Source: Candidatus Berkelbacteria bacterium (GTDB lineage: Bacteria > Patescibacteriota > UBA1384 > 2-12-FULL-50-11). From it: a stretch of DNA of 44,109 nt. Shown here piece after piece: positions 32,378-43,717 of this stretch (position 1 is the first letter of the stretch; each line of letters starts with the position of its first letter). A program made the translations under genes and the position numbers. The stretch spans positions 1 through 44,109 of the forward strand of contig JANLIQ010000076.1 of the NCBI GenBank assembly GCA_024654065.1, written 5' to 3'. The notes under the pieces were generated by a model that saw only the letters and a list, made by a program, of their open reading frames with translations, made no database searches and was not told the origin of the DNA.

Positions 32378-35300
32378 TATTTCTTCCCCTTTGGCTCTAC
32401 AATCTCCTCGGGCGAAACTTCGTCGGATTCGTTGACAACTGTCATGGAGACAACTTTGTCATTACCACTTGAGCGCATTAAGATAACACCCGAAGCTTGA
32501 CGTGATAGTTTTTTTACAGAAGCAATTGGTATTCGAATAACTTGACCCGTATCTGAAACAATAATTAAATCTTTAGACTGTTTATTGATAACTGTCCCAC
32601 CTGCCAGTAAACCAGTTTTAGGTGTTAATTTGGCTATTCGGATACCGCTTCCACCACGATGCTGGTTGCGAAATTCTTTAACGTTAACTTTTTTACCAAC
32701 ACCATTTTTCGAAATTACACAGATAGCCTCAGATTCATCAGTTAGAACAGTTGTTTCGATTATTTCGTCGTCTCCTTTAAGCCGCATTCCTCTTACCCCT
32801 GAGGCGCTTCGACCCATTACCCGAGCTTCTGACTCATTGTATAAAATAACCTGTCCATTTTTCGTCATTTGAGCAATCTCATCGCTCCCAGTAGTTCGTT
32901 TAACCCAAAGTAAAACATCTTTTGGTTTCAGACCAATAGCGATCACTCCACTTTTACGAACATTTTTAAATGCTTCAGTCGCAACACGTTTAACTACACC
33001 TAATCTTGTTGCAAAGAAGAAAAATCCAGCTCGATTTTTATCCGACATTGTGATTAAGGCCGTAACTTTTTCTTCGGCTTCAATTCGAATTAAGTTAGGT
33101 AGGGCAATACCCTTGCTTTGGCGACTAGAAGCTGGAATTTCGTAAGCTTTAATAGTGAAAACTCTTCCGGCATCGGTAAAGAACATAATATCGTCGTGCG
33201 TTGAAGCAAAAACAATATCAACAACAGCGTCATCCTCACGCGTTTGCATCCCAATTACACCTTTACCACCTCTTTGTTGGCTCTTATAGGTATCGGCCGG
33301 AAGACGCTTGACATAGTTACCCCGAGTCAAGCTAATTAAGACAGACTCTTCGGGAATCAAATCTATAGCCGTAAGTTGACCCAGAGCTTCAGGACGAATT
33401 TCAGTTTTACGCTCAATATTAAACTTAGCTTTCATTTCCAATAACTCGTCCTTAATAATTTTTTGAATTCTCGCTGGCTTAGCAAGAATGTCTTCCAAAT
33501 CAGCAATTAGTTTCAAAATTGCATCATATTCATCGTAAATTCGCTGACGTTCGAGATTAGCTAATTGGGACAAACGCATTTCCAAAATAGCATTGGCCTG
33601 TATCTCAGTCAGTTCGAACTGCTTCATCAATTCGGTCTTAGCCTCTTCCCGATCTTTAGAAGCTCGAATTAATTTAATGATGGCATCAAGATGATCAAGA
33701 GCAATCTTTAATCCTTCTAAAATATGGGCCCGAGCTTTGGCAATCTTCAAATCATATTCAGTTCGACGAGTAACAATAGTTATTCTATGGGCTAAGAACT
33801 CGCAAAGGACTTCCGTGACATTAAGTAATCGCGGCTGGATTCCGTCAATTAAAGCCACTAGATTATAATGGACAACAGATTGTAATTCAGTTAGCTCATA
33901 TAGTTGGTTTAAGATTTTTGAGGCCATCGCTCCAACCTTTAGCTCGACTACCACCCTCACACCATCTTTTTGATCCGACTCATCGCGAAGATCACTTATA
34001 CCCTCGATTTTTTTACTTTTGACCAAATCAGCAATATGAGTAACAAAAGTCGCTTTATTTGTTTGATATGGAAGTTCACTTACAATAATCCTGTTTCGAT
34101 TTTTCTCTTCTTGAATTTCTGCTCGTCCGCGTACCACGACTCGACCCCGACCAGTTGAAAGAGCTTCCTTAATATCATTTTGACCGTAGGCAATTCCTCC
34201 AGTAGGAAAATCAGGTCCCTTAATGATTTCGATTAATTCATCAACGTCGGCTTCTGGTTTTTCTTGTAATAAAAGTAACCCATCTATTATTTCACCGACA
34301 TTGTGAGGAGGAATATTTGTAGCTAAACCTACAGCAATTCCTTGCGAGCCATTAATTAACAGATTAGGCAAGCGCGCCGGTAAGACTACTGGCTCTTTGT
34401 GGGTACCATCGTAGTTGTCTTGAAAGTCCACCGTGTCTTTGTCAATGTCCGCCAAAAGGGCTTCTGCGGCGCCGACTAACTTTGCCTCGCTGTACCTCAT
34501 GGCCGCTGCCGGATCCCCATCCATCGAGTTGTGGACAAAGATACCGCTCGCTAGAGCAAAGTTATGACTGCCTTCAATAGTCAGATCGAATACATCTTCC
34601 CGCTCAGCTAATACTTTAATACTAATAACTTTATGGTTCTGATTGATCGAATGCAAAACTAAATTAGGATCGTTGTCGTAATATTTATTAAGCCCTATTT
34701 CCCATTTAGTTGCGCCGCCGTAATTGTACAACTCAGTTCGTTTCTTCTCATACAGTTCCTTATTGAGAGGTTTTTTATCGTTCAATACGGCCCTACAGAT
34801 GTTTAGAAACTTTGATTTACCCGTAAGATTCGTAAGTCGTCTTTTATTTGAAGCGACAATCTTTTCGTGAAAAATTTGTCGATACTCCGGCACTTGCCAT
34901 AGTCTCTTCAAGGTCTTTGAGCCACGGGTAGCTAGCTCGAGTCGCTTCTCGGGGTGGTTCTTGACAAACTCCTTATTAACCGCACTGAGAAAGAGTCGCA
35001 TTTTCTCCTGATAGGCCGGATCCTGCCAATTCTTCAGGTTTCTTTCAGACAGTCTAGCCCCATATTCTTTTCGATTTTTTGGGTCAGACCAGAATGCGGC
35101 TCGACCAATAGCTATTTTTTGTCGATATTCCTCATCTTTATGCAGTTCAGTAGCGTGTTGGTAATGAATTTCCCAGTGATCGCCCCATTCAACCCTTAAA
35201 ATGTTATCAGGATTATTGTTGAGCTTATTAAAATCGACATGATGCCTCACTCTTCCCCTGCTCTTGGAGTAGATTCCCTGGGTAAGGTTGTAATTGTCAG

Positions 35301-36111
35301 CCATGTGATGGGCCGGAACCCAGGTCTGGGTTTTGTTTTGATATATGAGTCGATAACCTTTTCTCTTGAGGCGGTCTTCTTCTGTAGAGAGCTTTTGGTA
35401 CAATGGCATTAGCGATTGGCCGGTGGTAAGATCTCGAGCTTCCTTATAGGAGCCGTCCCTCAACATAAATCGATGGTTTGGCGTACACCTTATCCTCGCA
35501 CCGTTATCAAGCCGAACTTCAATTAACTCGGCTTGAGTTTGGGTTAAGCGGGGCTTCAGGATTTCTGCGATCGAGATTAAGCCAGAATTATTAACTGTGA
35601 AAGTATAGTTTTTCTTACCGTCTTGATACTCTCTGACTAAATTCTCAAAACTAAGATTTCGGCCGTCTGCCAGTAATACCTCCGTGTCTTTGGTGAAACA
35701 ACCAAAATTACCTTGACCGTTAACAAGTGGCATTCGTAAACTCCACCATTGAGCCATTCTTACCATGGCTTCATAAATTGATGAGTCGCCATGAGGGTGG
35801 TAAAGACCCATAACTTGACCGACAATTTTTGCCGATTTTTGGTGCTTGGAATTGGCCGACAAGCCCATCTCACGCATAACATAAAGGATACGACGTTGAA
35901 CAGGTTTTAATCCGTCTCTAACATCAGGCAGGGCTCGAGCAACAATAACGCTCATGGCGTAATCTAAATAAGACTCGCTCATCTCGTCGTGAATCTGTCG
36001 TGGTTTAATTACACCGAAGTCAGTTTTTTCAGGCATCACTTTAACACTCTTATTGAGAGTATTGGGCTCGCTATCAGCTTGTCGATCTTTTTTTTCTACT
36101 TCTTCAGCCAT
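32377..36111 (-). CDS. gyrA: DNA gyrase subunit A precursor with an intein
   Basis: 1244 residues, of which 391 (138-528) are an intein; spliced GyrA would be 853 residues, a normal length. Extein features: [10 protein letters not shown] in the quinolone region (the usual Ser is kept, and Glu stands at the second position), AAAMRYSE with the catalytic Tyr, and the C-terminal GyrA box QQRGGKG. The C-terminal beta-pinwheel repeats are complete. It starts 1 nt after gyrB and overlaps infB. Function requires protein splicing, because the intein splits GQGNFG from SMDGD in the catalytic core. Confidence 0.98.
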   Translation of the reverse strand: MAEEVEKKDRQADSEPNTLNKSVKVMPEKTDFGVIKPRQIHDEMSESYLDYAMSVIVARALPDVRDGLKPVQRRILYVMREMGLSANSKHQKSAKIVGQVMGLYHPHGDSSIYEAMVRMAQWWSLRMPLVNGQGNFGCFTKDTEVLLADGRNLSFENLVREYQDGKKNYTFTVNNSGLISIAEILKPRLTQTQAELIEVRLDNGARIRCTPNHRFMLRDGSYKEARDLTTGQSLMPLYQKLSTEEDRLKRKGYRLIYQNKTQTWVPAHHMADNYNLTQGIYSKSRGRVRHHVDFNKLNNNPDNILRVEWGDHWEIHYQHATELHKDEEYRQKIAIGRAAFWSDPKNRKEYGARLSERNLKNWQDPAYQEKMRLFLSAVNKEFVKNHPEKRLELATRGSKTLKRLWQVPEYRQIFHEKIVASNKRRLTNLTGKSKFLNICRAVLNDKKPLNKELYEKKRTELYNYGGATKWEIGLNKYYDNDPNLVLHSINQNHKVISIKVLAEREDVFDLTIEGSHNFALASGIFVHNSMDGDPAAAMRYSEAKLVGAAEALLADIDKDTVDFQDNYDGTHKEPVVLPARLPNLLINGSQGIAVGLATNIPPHNVGEIIDGLLLLQEKPEADVDELIEIIKGPDFPTGGIAYGQNDIKEALSTGRGRVVVRGRAEIQEEKNRNRIIVSELPYQTNKATFVTHIADLVKSKKIEGISDLRDESDQKDGVRVVVELKVGAMASKILNQLYELTELQSVVHYNLVALIDGIQPRLLNVTEVLCEFLAHRITIVTRRTEYDLKIAKARAHILEGLKIALDHLDAIIKLIRASKDREEAKTELMKQFELTEIQANAILEMRLSQLANLERQRIYDEYDAILKLIADLEDILAKPARIQKIIKDELLEMKAKFNIERKTEIRPEALGQLTAIDLIPEESVLISLTRGNYVKRLPADTYKSQQRGGKGVIGMQTREDDAVVDIVFASTHDDIMFFTDAGRVFTIKAYEIPASSRQSKGIALPNLIRIEAEEKVTALITMSDKNRAGFFFFATRLGVVKRVATEAFKNVRKSGVIAIGLKPKDVLLWVKRTTGSDEIAQMTKNGQVILYNESEARVMGRSASGVRGMRLKGDDEIIETTVLTDESEAICVISKNGVGKKVNVKEFRNQHRGGSGIRIAKLTPKTGLLAGGTVINKQSKDLIIVSDTGQVIRIPIASVKKLSRQASGVILMRSSGNDKVVSMTVVNESDEVSPEEIVEPKGKK
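34528..35700 (-). mobile_element. GyrA intein with an HNH homing endonuclease
   Basis: Intein residue 1 is Cys138 ([13 protein letters not shown], block A) and the last is Asn528 ([11 protein letters not shown]), followed by Ser529 as the +1 nucleophile. Block B is CTPNHRFML. The inner part carries an HNH-type nuclease ([18 protein letters not shown], then HWEIH; intein residues about 152-179). After it come repeats of the type [33 protein letters not shown], likely DNA-binding modules of the NUMOD3 kind. All splicing residues look intact and the endonuclease seems full length, so this may be a recently mobile intein. Confidence 0.93.
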
Positions 36112-36112
36112 C

Positions 36113-38068
<1,956 letters not shown>

Positions 38069-38125
38069 CTAATATATGGAGAAAACCAAGCCAAGAAAAT
38101 CATTCGAGTTTGAGTTAAATGACAA

Positions 38126-38151
38126 GCCCCCGATCCGCGTGGAAGGGGGGC
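38126..38151 (-). terminator. Weak terminator or attenuator in the gyrB leader
   Basis: Minus strand GCCCCC (38146-38151) pairs with GGGGGC (38126-38131), followed by TTGTCATTT. The stem is strong but the T-run is poor, which would suit conditional termination before gyrB. Confidence 0.45.
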
Positions 38152-38251
38152 CTGGTTGACGGGGTTAGTCGGCGACACGATTGTGCCGAGTCCCGTCTTT
38201 GGGTGGTTTAGGCGTTTGACACCTGCCCACCCTGTTCGCGCCGGCTCCGGA

Positions 38252-38350
38252 TCAGCCGGTGTCCGTGGATGTGGCCGTCGAGGCCGTTGTACCGAAATAA
38301 GCTTCACCTGCGGACATGTGACCCGCAGGCCCTGCGCGTGAGTTCATCAT
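38252..38350 (-). CDS. 32-residue leader peptide candidate before gyrB
   Basis: AGGAGG (38360-38365) lies 9 nt before ATGATGAAC, and the frame runs 32 codons to TGA, ending within the folded region. The peptide is rich in Thr, Ser, Ala and Gly (TTASTATSTDTG). GTGAGTT and AACTCAC pair so that the ATGATG lies in the loop, which could gate translation. A leader peptide affecting the downstream hairpins is plausible but unproven. Confidence 0.4.
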   Translation of the reverse strand: MMNSRAGPAGHMSAGEAYFGTTASTATSTDTG

Positions 38351-38404
38351 TTAAACTCACCTCCTCATTTTCCGCCTCATCAACTCTGACGATTTGGTAA
38401 AGAT

Positions 38405-38433
38405 AATATAGCAAAAAACTTTATATAAATCAA
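38405..38433 (-). promoter_or_regulatory. Promoter of the gyrB leader
   Basis: Minus strand TTGATT (38428-38433), 17-nt spacer, TATATT (38405-38410). Predicted start near 38398. It sits just past the stop of the glycosyltransferase gene. Confidence 0.75.
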
Positions 38434-38449
38434 GGCTTTTTAGAGAATT

Positions 38450-39541
38450 TTACAACTGGCTCTCAACGATCTTTTTTATCTTTTCTTGAAAGATTTTTGT
38501 ATCAAACTTTTCGGCGTGGGCACGGATTTTGGCAGGATCGTATTTGGTGGCATTAAATTCTTTGAGCACCGTCACGAGTGATTCGACCGTCTGTGCGGTG
38601 AAGAATTCGCCCGTCACACCCGGCACCACCGATTCCAGTGCCCCACCTTCGCCGTAGGCGATCACCGGCCGGCCAGACGCCATCGCTTCGAGCGGCGTCA
38701 TCCCAGCATCTTCTTTCGGCGGAAATATCAAACCAATGGCCTGCGAATAAAGATCGGCCAATTTGTCGTCGCTCACCCGGCCGACAAACTCAATTGTTGG
38801 CCCCGCGATCGCCATTAGTTCAGTTATTTTGGTCCCGCCACCAACTACTTTGAGTTTTAGGCCGAGTTGGTTGGCCGCCTTAATCGCTAAGTCCGTTCGC
38901 TTATACGGTTCGTTTCGACCCAGCGTCAACCAGTAGTCGCCAATTTTGTCGGTAATTCTAAACCGGCTGGTAGCAACTGGCGGAAAGATCACTTCGTCCG
39001 GAGTCCGCCCGTAGTATTTCTTCGTGCGTGCGGCAATGTAATTAGAATTCGCAATTAAGTAGTCTGGTCGCTTACTGGCTTGAAGATCCCACCGAGTTAG
39101 GTATTTCAAAATTTGTCCTACCACCGGTCGACCAATTATCGGTAACGGGATTGGGGCGTCTGCCAGATACTTCTCTCTATCACTGGTTAAATATCTTGTA
39201 GGCGTATGGAGATAGCAGATATGTTTAGTGGGCGGTTTAGTTATCGCGCCCTTAGCGTAAGCCGAAGAATCCGACAATATGACATCATAAGCAGACAGGT
39301 CGAAAGATTCGATCGCACGTGGCATCAGCGCTAGATAGTACTTGAAAGCTTTCGGTATTCCGGGAAAATCTTGTAAAAAACTTGAAACAACTTTGCGCCC
39401 AGGCAGAAATTCGTCGACTAGTTTTTGGTCTTTGGCGATGACATAGATTGGTGCCTCTGGCCAAATCTCGCTAAAAGTTCTTAAAACTCGCTCTCCCCCA
39501 CCCCATTGGGTAAAAAAATCATGTACTAGCGCAATTCTCAT
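38450..39541 (-). CDS. GT4-family glycosyltransferase
   Basis: 363 residues with the two-Rossmann GT-B fold. The N-terminus is ALVHDFFTQWGGGERVL, the Gly-rich acceptor loop. The C-terminal half has LGRNEPYKRTDL and the retaining-enzyme EX7E motif EDAGMTPLEAMASG (Glu277 and Glu285), which binds the sugar nucleotide. No membrane helix; such enzymes work at the inner face of the membrane on lipid-linked sugars. It overlaps the sugar transferase gene as ATGA, so it probably adds the second or a later sugar to the lipid carrier that enzyme charges. Donor sugar not predictable. Confidence 0.92.
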   Translation of the reverse strand: MRIALVHDFFTQWGGGERVLRTFSEIWPEAPIYVIAKDQKLVDEFLPGRKVVSSFLQDFPGIPKAFKYYLALMPRAIESFDLSAYDVILSDSSAYAKGAITKPPTKHICYLHTPTRYLTSDREKYLADAPIPLPIIGRPVVGQILKYLTRWDLQASKRPDYLIANSNYIAARTKKYYGRTPDEVIFPPVATSRFRITDKIGDYWLTLGRNEPYKRTDLAIKAANQLGLKLKVVGGGTKITELMAIAGPTIEFVGRVSDDKLADLYSQAIGLIFPPKEDAGMTPLEAMASGRPVIAYGEGGALESVVPGVTGEFFTAQTVESLVTVLKEFNATKYDPAKIRAHAEKFDTKIFQEKIKKIVESQL

Positions 39542-40899
39542 TGTTCCGATCTAGCCAGCTGTCTTACCATATAAATGAAGGTCGCTAAAATAATGCGGAT
39601 ATCAAACCAGATCGACCAATTCTCGATGTAATAAAGATCGTATTTGACCCGGTCCGCAATCGGGGTATTGCCTCTGGCGCCGTTGATCTGTGCCCAACCG
39701 GTCATACCAGATTTTACATGATGTCGTTTGAGATATTCTGGTAATTCCTGAGCGAATTTAGCTACGTATTTGGGCTGTTCTGGACGCGGTCCGACAATAC
39801 TCATCTTGCCTATGAGTACGTCCCAAAGTTGAGCCAATTCGTCCAGATTTGTCTTACGCAAAATCCGACCGGCTGGAGTAACGCGCGGATCTTTCACTTC
39901 ATTACTCGACCAGCCCCGGAATTCTGGAAACCGATCGTCCCCATCAACATACATACTTCGAAACTTATGAAGGAAGAATTCTTTGCCGTCTTGCCCGATC
40001 CTCTTCTGACGGATAATTCCCGAGCCAGTAGAAACCTGACTAATAGCAAAGAGTATGAGTAACAGTGGCGAAAGAATGATTATGGAAGGTATGACTATAA
40101 CTAGATCCAATAGCCTTTTATAAACCCGTCCCCAGCCTTCTAGCGGTGTTCGGCGAAAGAATAATACCGGACTTCCAGCCAAAGTTCCCATCTCTACGTT
40201 AGTTGAGCGTACTGTGCTCAAGCTCGGCACCAGTACGAACTGTGTATTGGTTCTGTCTGCCCAACTAATAACCGACAACATTGACGCTTCGTCAAGAACA
40301 TTATCTTGTACAACTATCTCGTCAACTTGTCCAGGTTCTAGCTTTGTAAGTTCAGAAAGGTAGTCGCTTTTAATAATCTGGCTTAAGTGGCGACCATGTT
40401 TTTCTTCTATTCGGAAACTGCCTATCAAATTTTCGTGGTTACCCGAAACCAGTAAAACAGAACGAATAACCCCTATCCCTTGGCGACGCAGTATCCCAAT
40501 AGTAGCACTCAAAACCAACTTATCTACGATACACAACAAACTAGTCAGGCCTACACCGTAGACAATCAACAAACGAGGAAAGTTCTGGGCTTCAGGTGAT
40601 CTGCTTAGATATAGAAAGATCATAAAAGCCCCCCAACCCGACAGCAGACCTATAAGCAAGCGGCTAATAGCACTCCAGCCAGTCGGCAAAGAACGTTGGT
40701 TGTACAGACCTTGGCTAGCAAGAAAGACTAGCCAGGCTGGGGTAGCCCACCACAGAAGTCGTAGGTAATTAGAAAATGGGAGTAGATAAATATCTCCGCC
40801 ATCGGAGCGAAGTTTGTAGGCTAAAATCATCGCCAAGACGATTGCTACAGCATCTAAGATGACGGCTAGTATTGCTAAACTTACACTGAATTTTCTCAT
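39538..40899 (-). CDS. Polyprenyl-phosphate sugar-1-phosphate transferase
   Basis: 453 residues of the WbaP/WcaJ-like type. Four N-terminal hydrophobic helices (within about 5-130), a nucleotide-binding-like middle domain (about 150-245), a membrane-inserted helix (KRLLDLVIVIPSIIILSPLL, from about 262) and the C-terminal bacterial sugar-transferase domain with RQKRIGQDGKEFFLHKFRSM, DELAQLWDVLIGKMSIVGPRP and GMTGWAQINGARG. It starts glycan assembly by moving a sugar phosphate from a nucleotide sugar to undecaprenyl phosphate. A TACAAT (40908-40913) lies 8 nt before the ATG with no ribosome site, suggesting a leaderless message. Confidence 0.94.
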   Translation of the reverse strand: MRKFSVSLAILAVILDAVAIVLAMILAYKLRSDGGDIYLLPFSNYLRLLWWATPAWLVFLASQGLYNQRSLPTGWSAISRLLIGLLSGWGAFMIFLYLSRSPEAQNFPRLLIVYGVGLTSLLCIVDKLVLSATIGILRRQGIGVIRSVLLVSGNHENLIGSFRIEEKHGRHLSQIIKSDYLSELTKLEPGQVDEIVVQDNVLDEASMLSVISWADRTNTQFVLVPSLSTVRSTNVEMGTLAGSPVLFFRRTPLEGWGRVYKRLLDLVIVIPSIIILSPLLLILFAISQVSTGSGIIRQKRIGQDGKEFFLHKFRSMYVDGDDRFPEFRGWSSNEVKDPRVTPAGRILRKTNLDELAQLWDVLIGKMSIVGPRPEQPKYVAKFAQELPEYLKRHHVKSGMTGWAQINGARGNTPIADRVKYDLYYIENWSIWFDIRIILATFIYMVRQLARSEQ

Positions 40900-40917
40900 T
40901 CAAAGATATTGTACACC

Positions 40918-40944
40918 AGAAAACCGCTCTTTCGAGCGGTTCTC
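40918..40944 (-). terminator. Intrinsic terminator after the 67-residue gene
   Basis: Minus strand GAACCGCTC-GAAA-GAGCGGTTTTC (stem 40922-40929 / 40934-40941), T-run TTTTC. The plus strand reads TTCTCC, so it is mainly a minus-strand terminator. Confidence 0.75.
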
Positions 40945-40952
40945 CTTGCTTG

Positions 40953-40966
40953 TAACACGCGTGTTA
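40953..40966. repeat. 14-bp perfect palindrome
   Basis: TAACACGCGTGTTA lies 8 nt past the stop codon of the gene at 40975 and before the terminator hairpin. Purpose unknown. Confidence 0.4.
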
Positions 40967-40974
40967 AAGCAATA

Positions 40975-41178
40975 CTAACGAGCCTTACGCAACATTGGGA
41001 GACCTGTGCGAGCGTTCTCCATTACTTCGTAGCCGGCTGGAATTGCATCAAGGGCGCCCGGTCGGACGTCTTGAGCGAAGAAATAGATGGTCTGTTGGCG
41101 ACCGCCACGCAGGGTAACATCTCGGGAGTGTAGGTAGTAAGTCTTACCAGACTTTGCTGATACTTTGCTAAATGCCAT
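40975..41178 (-). CDS. Small conserved protein (MAFSK-type), unknown function
   Basis: 67 residues from ATG 41176-41178, with AGGAGGTGAG just upstream; the frame extends three codons to a GTG inside that ribosome site, which I reject. The sequence MAFSKVSAKSGKTYYLHSRD then GGRQQTIYFFAQDV and GYEVMENARTGLPML matches a small protein I recall as widespread in Patescibacteria and some other bacteria, of unknown function. Aromatic residues in short strands suggest a small beta fold. Own promoter with repeated ACCTGATA boxes, own terminator. Confidence 0.8.
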   Translation of the reverse strand: MAFSKVSAKSGKTYYLHSRDVTLRGGRQQTIYFFAQDVRPGALDAIPAGYEVMENARTGLPMLRKAR

Positions 41179-41241
41179 GCTTCTCACCTCCTTCCCTAAA
41201 GTTTTTTATTTTTAACTTGTGATACAGCAAACCAGTACCGT

Positions 41242-41318
41242 ACCTGATATACATTACTAAAGACCTGATACGAACCTGTCAAGAGGAAAGAGAGTTTTGC
41301 AGGTTCAATTACCTGATA
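41242..41318. promoter_or_regulatory. Three direct ACCTGATA boxes over a promoter
   Basis: ACCTGATA occurs at 41242-41249 (around +1), 41263-41270 (between -10 and -35) and 41311-41318 (upstream), spaced 21 and 48 bp. The 21-bp step is two helical turns, which fits a regulator binding one DNA face. Confidence 0.5.
41254..41282 (-). promoter_or_regulatory. Promoter of the 67-residue gene
   Basis: Minus strand TTGACA (41277-41282), 17-nt spacer, TAGTAA (41254-41259). Predicted start near 41247. Confidence 0.75.
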
Positions 41319-41324
41319 TTTTGT

Positions 41325-41376
41325 ATAAAAAACTCGAGGTGGCTATTCTGCTACGTTAGCTAAAACGGCCACCTCG
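41325..41376 (-). terminator. Intrinsic terminator of the gene at 41381
   Basis: Minus strand perfect 9-bp stem CGAGGTGGC / GCCACCTCG (41368-41376, 41335-41343) around a 24-nt loop that itself holds a small GCTA/TAGC hairpin, then AGTTTTTTAT. Confidence 0.8.
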
Positions 41377-41380
41377 GAGA

Positions 41381-41599
41381 TCATGTTACCTCGGGTGTCT
41401 GAATGCTGATGGGGGCTCTACCAACCCCCTTGCATGTTGATCCAGATTTGTCTAGGTGGTCTCGTAACATATAACGTGACTCCGGAACAAAAGAGTCAGC
41501 TAGTCCCTTTCTGTAACCTAACGGATCGAGATCTAGCCCGATCCCCTTCTGGTGACAGACAGGACAGACCCCTAATAAGACGGGGATTTCGATACTCAT
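41381..41599 (-). CDS. Small zinc-finger-like protein
   Basis: 72 residues from ATG 41597-41599, with AGGAGGTTG about 11 nt upstream. The layout CPVCHQKG (Cys12, Cys15), then after about 30 residues RDHLDKSGSTCKG, resembles short bacterial zinc ribbons with the pattern CxxC...H...C. These are often small nucleic-acid-associated proteins, but the exact role is unknown. It has a promoter (41631-41658) and a terminator, so it is an independent unit sharing the upstream region with uvrB. Confidence 0.7.
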   Translation of the reverse strand: MSIEIPVLLGVCPVCHQKGIGLDLDPLGYRKGLADSFVPESRYMLRDHLDKSGSTCKGVGRAPISIQTPEVT

Positions 41600-41630
41600 T
41601 TTCAGTTACAACCTCCTGGGTTATGGCTTG

Positions 41631-41658
41631 ATTGTATTAGCTAAGTTGGGTAAGTCAA
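41631..41658 (-). promoter_or_regulatory. Promoter of the zinc-finger-like gene
   Basis: Minus strand TTGACT (41653-41658), 16-nt spacer, TACAAT (41631-41636). It is divergent from uvrB, whose ATG is 38 nt away. Confidence 0.75.
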
Positions 41659-41696
41659 GGGAAATACTGGTAATTTTCAGGTAGAATTGCAGAGTC

Positions 41697-43688
41697 ATGA
41701 AATTTGAATTGGCAACCGATATGAAACCAGCCGGCGATCAGCCGAAGGCGATTGAGGCGCTGGTTAAAGGAATCAACAAAGGCCTGAAGCATCAGGTGCT
41801 TTTAGGTGTGACCGGATCTGGTAAAACCTTCACCGCTGCTAACGTCATCGCTCAAGTTCAAAAACCTACCCTTTTTATAGCTCACAACAAAACGCTGGCC
41901 GCCCAGCTCACTAGCGAGTTTCGTCACTTTTTTCCAAAAAACGCTGTTGAGTATTTTGTCTCTTATTACGATTACTACCAACCAGAGGCATATATGCCCA
42001 ATTCAGATACATATATTGAAAAAGAAGCTCAGATTAATGATGAAATAGATCGGTTACGTCATGCCGCAACACAGGCGCTTTTAAGTCGAAAAGATGTTAT
42101 TATCGTTGCTTCTGTTTCCTGTATCTACGGTCTAGGTTCGGCAGAAGAGTATCAGAAAGCAACATTAGTTTTAACTAAAGGGGATAAAGCTGATCGTGAA
42201 GCAATTATAGATAAGCTTGTTTTTCTACAGTACCAACGCAACGATGTTGAGTTAGCTCGTGGTGATTTCCGTGCTCGTGGCGAAATTATCGAAGTGATGC
42301 CATCTAACGCCACTACACTAGTTCGGATTAAACTTGACGGAGATACTATTGCAGATATTCAGGAAATCGATCACGTAACAGGGACGATTACGGCAACCCC
42401 AAGGTTTGTGGTTATTTACCCTTCTCGCCATTTCGTTACCCCTCCAGAAAAAATTGAAGGAGCCCTTTCTTCAATCGAGACCGAACTTAAAGATCGACTT
42501 AAAGTGCTGGAAAAAGAAAATAAAGGTATAGAAGCAGATCGTTTAGCTCGTCGCACTCTTTATGATATGGAGATGATTCGCGAGGTCGGTTACTGCAACG
42601 GAATAGAGAACTACTCCCGACATTTTGATGGTAGGGCTCCAGGCGAGACTCCAAACACTTTAATGGATTACTTTCCTAAAGATTTTTTAACAATTATTGA
42701 TGAGTCACACGTTACTGTTCCCCAAATCGGTGGAATGTTTAATGGAGATAGGGCTCGTAAAGAAGTCTTGGTAGATTACGGGTTCCGTCTTCCGTCTGCC
42801 AAGGACAACCGTCCATTGAGATTCCCTGAATTTGAACAAAAAGTTGGTCAAACCATTTACACTTCCGCCACACCAGGATCCTATGAACTTGAAAGAACAG
42901 AGCAAACCGTGGAACAGATTATTCGTCCAACTGGTTTGGTTGACCCTGAAATAATTATTCGACCGCTAGATAACCAAGTTGGTGACCTAATGGAGCGAGC
43001 AAAAGAACGTGTTAAACGTGAGGAGAGAGTGCTCGTAACGACCTTGACCAAGAAAATGGCTGAAGATTTAACAGATTATTTCACTGAACAAGGTATCCGG
43101 GTTCGTTATCTGCATTCTGGTATTGAGACTCTAGAACGTATCGAAATACTGCGTGAATTACGTAAGGGTACTTTCGATGTATTGGTTGGGGTTAACCTTC
43201 TGCGAGAAGGCCTGGATCTACCAGAGGTATCGCTTGTGGGAATATTGGATGCTGACAAAGAAGGATTTCTCCGTTCTGACAGATCACTAATCCAAACAAT
43301 TGGTCGTGCCGCCCGAAACGTTCAAGGCCAGGTAATTCTTTATGCGGATAATATTACTGGGAGTTTAAAACGAGCAATCGACGAAACTGATCGGCGCCGA
43401 GCTATTCAGGAAGAGCACAATAAGAAACATCACATTACCCCAACGACAATTTCTAAAGAAATAACCTCAATAGTTGAGCAGGAGCTCTCTGAATCTGTAG
43501 GTTTAGATAAAATTGAAACCCAGTTAGCTAAGTCTAATATTGAATCCCTTATTAAAGCCAAGGAGCGAAGTATGAAGTTAGCCGCCCAAGAATTGCAATT
43601 TGAACTGGCTGCGATACTGCGCGACGAGGTGATAAAGTTGAAGAAAATGCAGAAAGAGAAGGCAGGTTTTGTCGACATAAAAGACTAG
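41697..43688 (+). CDS. uvrB: UvrABC system protein B
   Basis: 663 residues, normal length. Walker A is GVTGSGKT (37-44); the damage-probing beta-hairpin region is [16 protein letters not shown]; motif II is DESH; helicase motifs V and VI are [20 protein letters not shown] and QTIGRAARN. The C-terminal UVR domain that binds UvrC is present ([20 protein letters not shown]). UvrB verifies DNA damage handed over by UvrA. It is the only large housekeeping gene on the plus strand here. TAGAAT lies 9 nt before the ATG, with no clear -35 or ribosome site. Confidence 0.99.
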   Translation: MKFELATDMKPAGDQPKAIEALVKGINKGLKHQVLLGVTGSGKTFTAANVIAQVQKPTLFIAHNKTLAAQLTSEFRHFFPKNAVEYFVSYYDYYQPEAYMPNSDTYIEKEAQINDEIDRLRHAATQALLSRKDVIIVASVSCIYGLGSAEEYQKATLVLTKGDKADREAIIDKLVFLQYQRNDVELARGDFRARGEIIEVMPSNATTLVRIKLDGDTIADIQEIDHVTGTITATPRFVVIYPSRHFVTPPEKIEGALSSIETELKDRLKVLEKENKGIEADRLARRTLYDMEMIREVGYCNGIENYSRHFDGRAPGETPNTLMDYFPKDFLTIIDESHVTVPQIGGMFNGDRARKEVLVDYGFRLPSAKDNRPLRFPEFEQKVGQTIYTSATPGSYELERTEQTVEQIIRPTGLVDPEIIIRPLDNQVGDLMERAKERVKREERVLVTTLTKKMAEDLTDYFTEQGIRVRYLHSGIETLERIEILRELRKGTFDVLVGVNLLREGLDLPEVSLVGILDADKEGFLRSDRSLIQTIGRAARNVQGQVILYADNITGSLKRAIDETDRRRAIQEEHNKKHHITPTTISKEITSIVEQELSESVGLDKIETQLAKSNIESLIKAKERSMKLAAQELQFELAAILRDEVIKLKKMQKEKAGFVDIKD

Positions 43689-43717
43689 GGACTCCCTTTT
43701 CATGGGGAGTCCCTTCT
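43688..43717. terminator. Hairpin shared by uvrB and the convergent gene
   Basis: GGGACTCCC (43688-43696) pairs perfectly with GGGAGTCCC (43705-43713) across a 7-nt loop. It overlaps the uvrB stop, and the convergent gene's stop lies in the loop. The T-runs are weak (TTCT on plus, TAGTCTTTT on minus). Confidence 0.6.

Larger units (their letters stand above)
38126..38398 (-). ncRNA. Highly folded leader RNA upstream of gyrB
   Basis: A GC-rich stretch (about 38155-38335) in an AT-richer setting, with at least four strong hairpins: GACGGG/CCCGTC with inner TCGGC/GCCGA (38158-38197), GGGTGG/CCACCC (38200-38232), CCGGCT/AGCCGG (38241-38259), and CCTGCGG/CCGCAGG near 38310-38332. Upstream are a promoter and a well-placed ribosome site with a 32-codon frame. 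It fits no RNA family I know (not RNase P, tmRNA, SRP or 6S). Either a gyrB riboregulator or an independent small RNA ending at 38126. Confidence 0.5.

Noticed and set aside
38126-38398. RNase P, tmRNA, SRP or 6S RNA in the gyrB leader
   Set aside because: Conserved core motifs of these RNAs were looked for on both strands and not seen.
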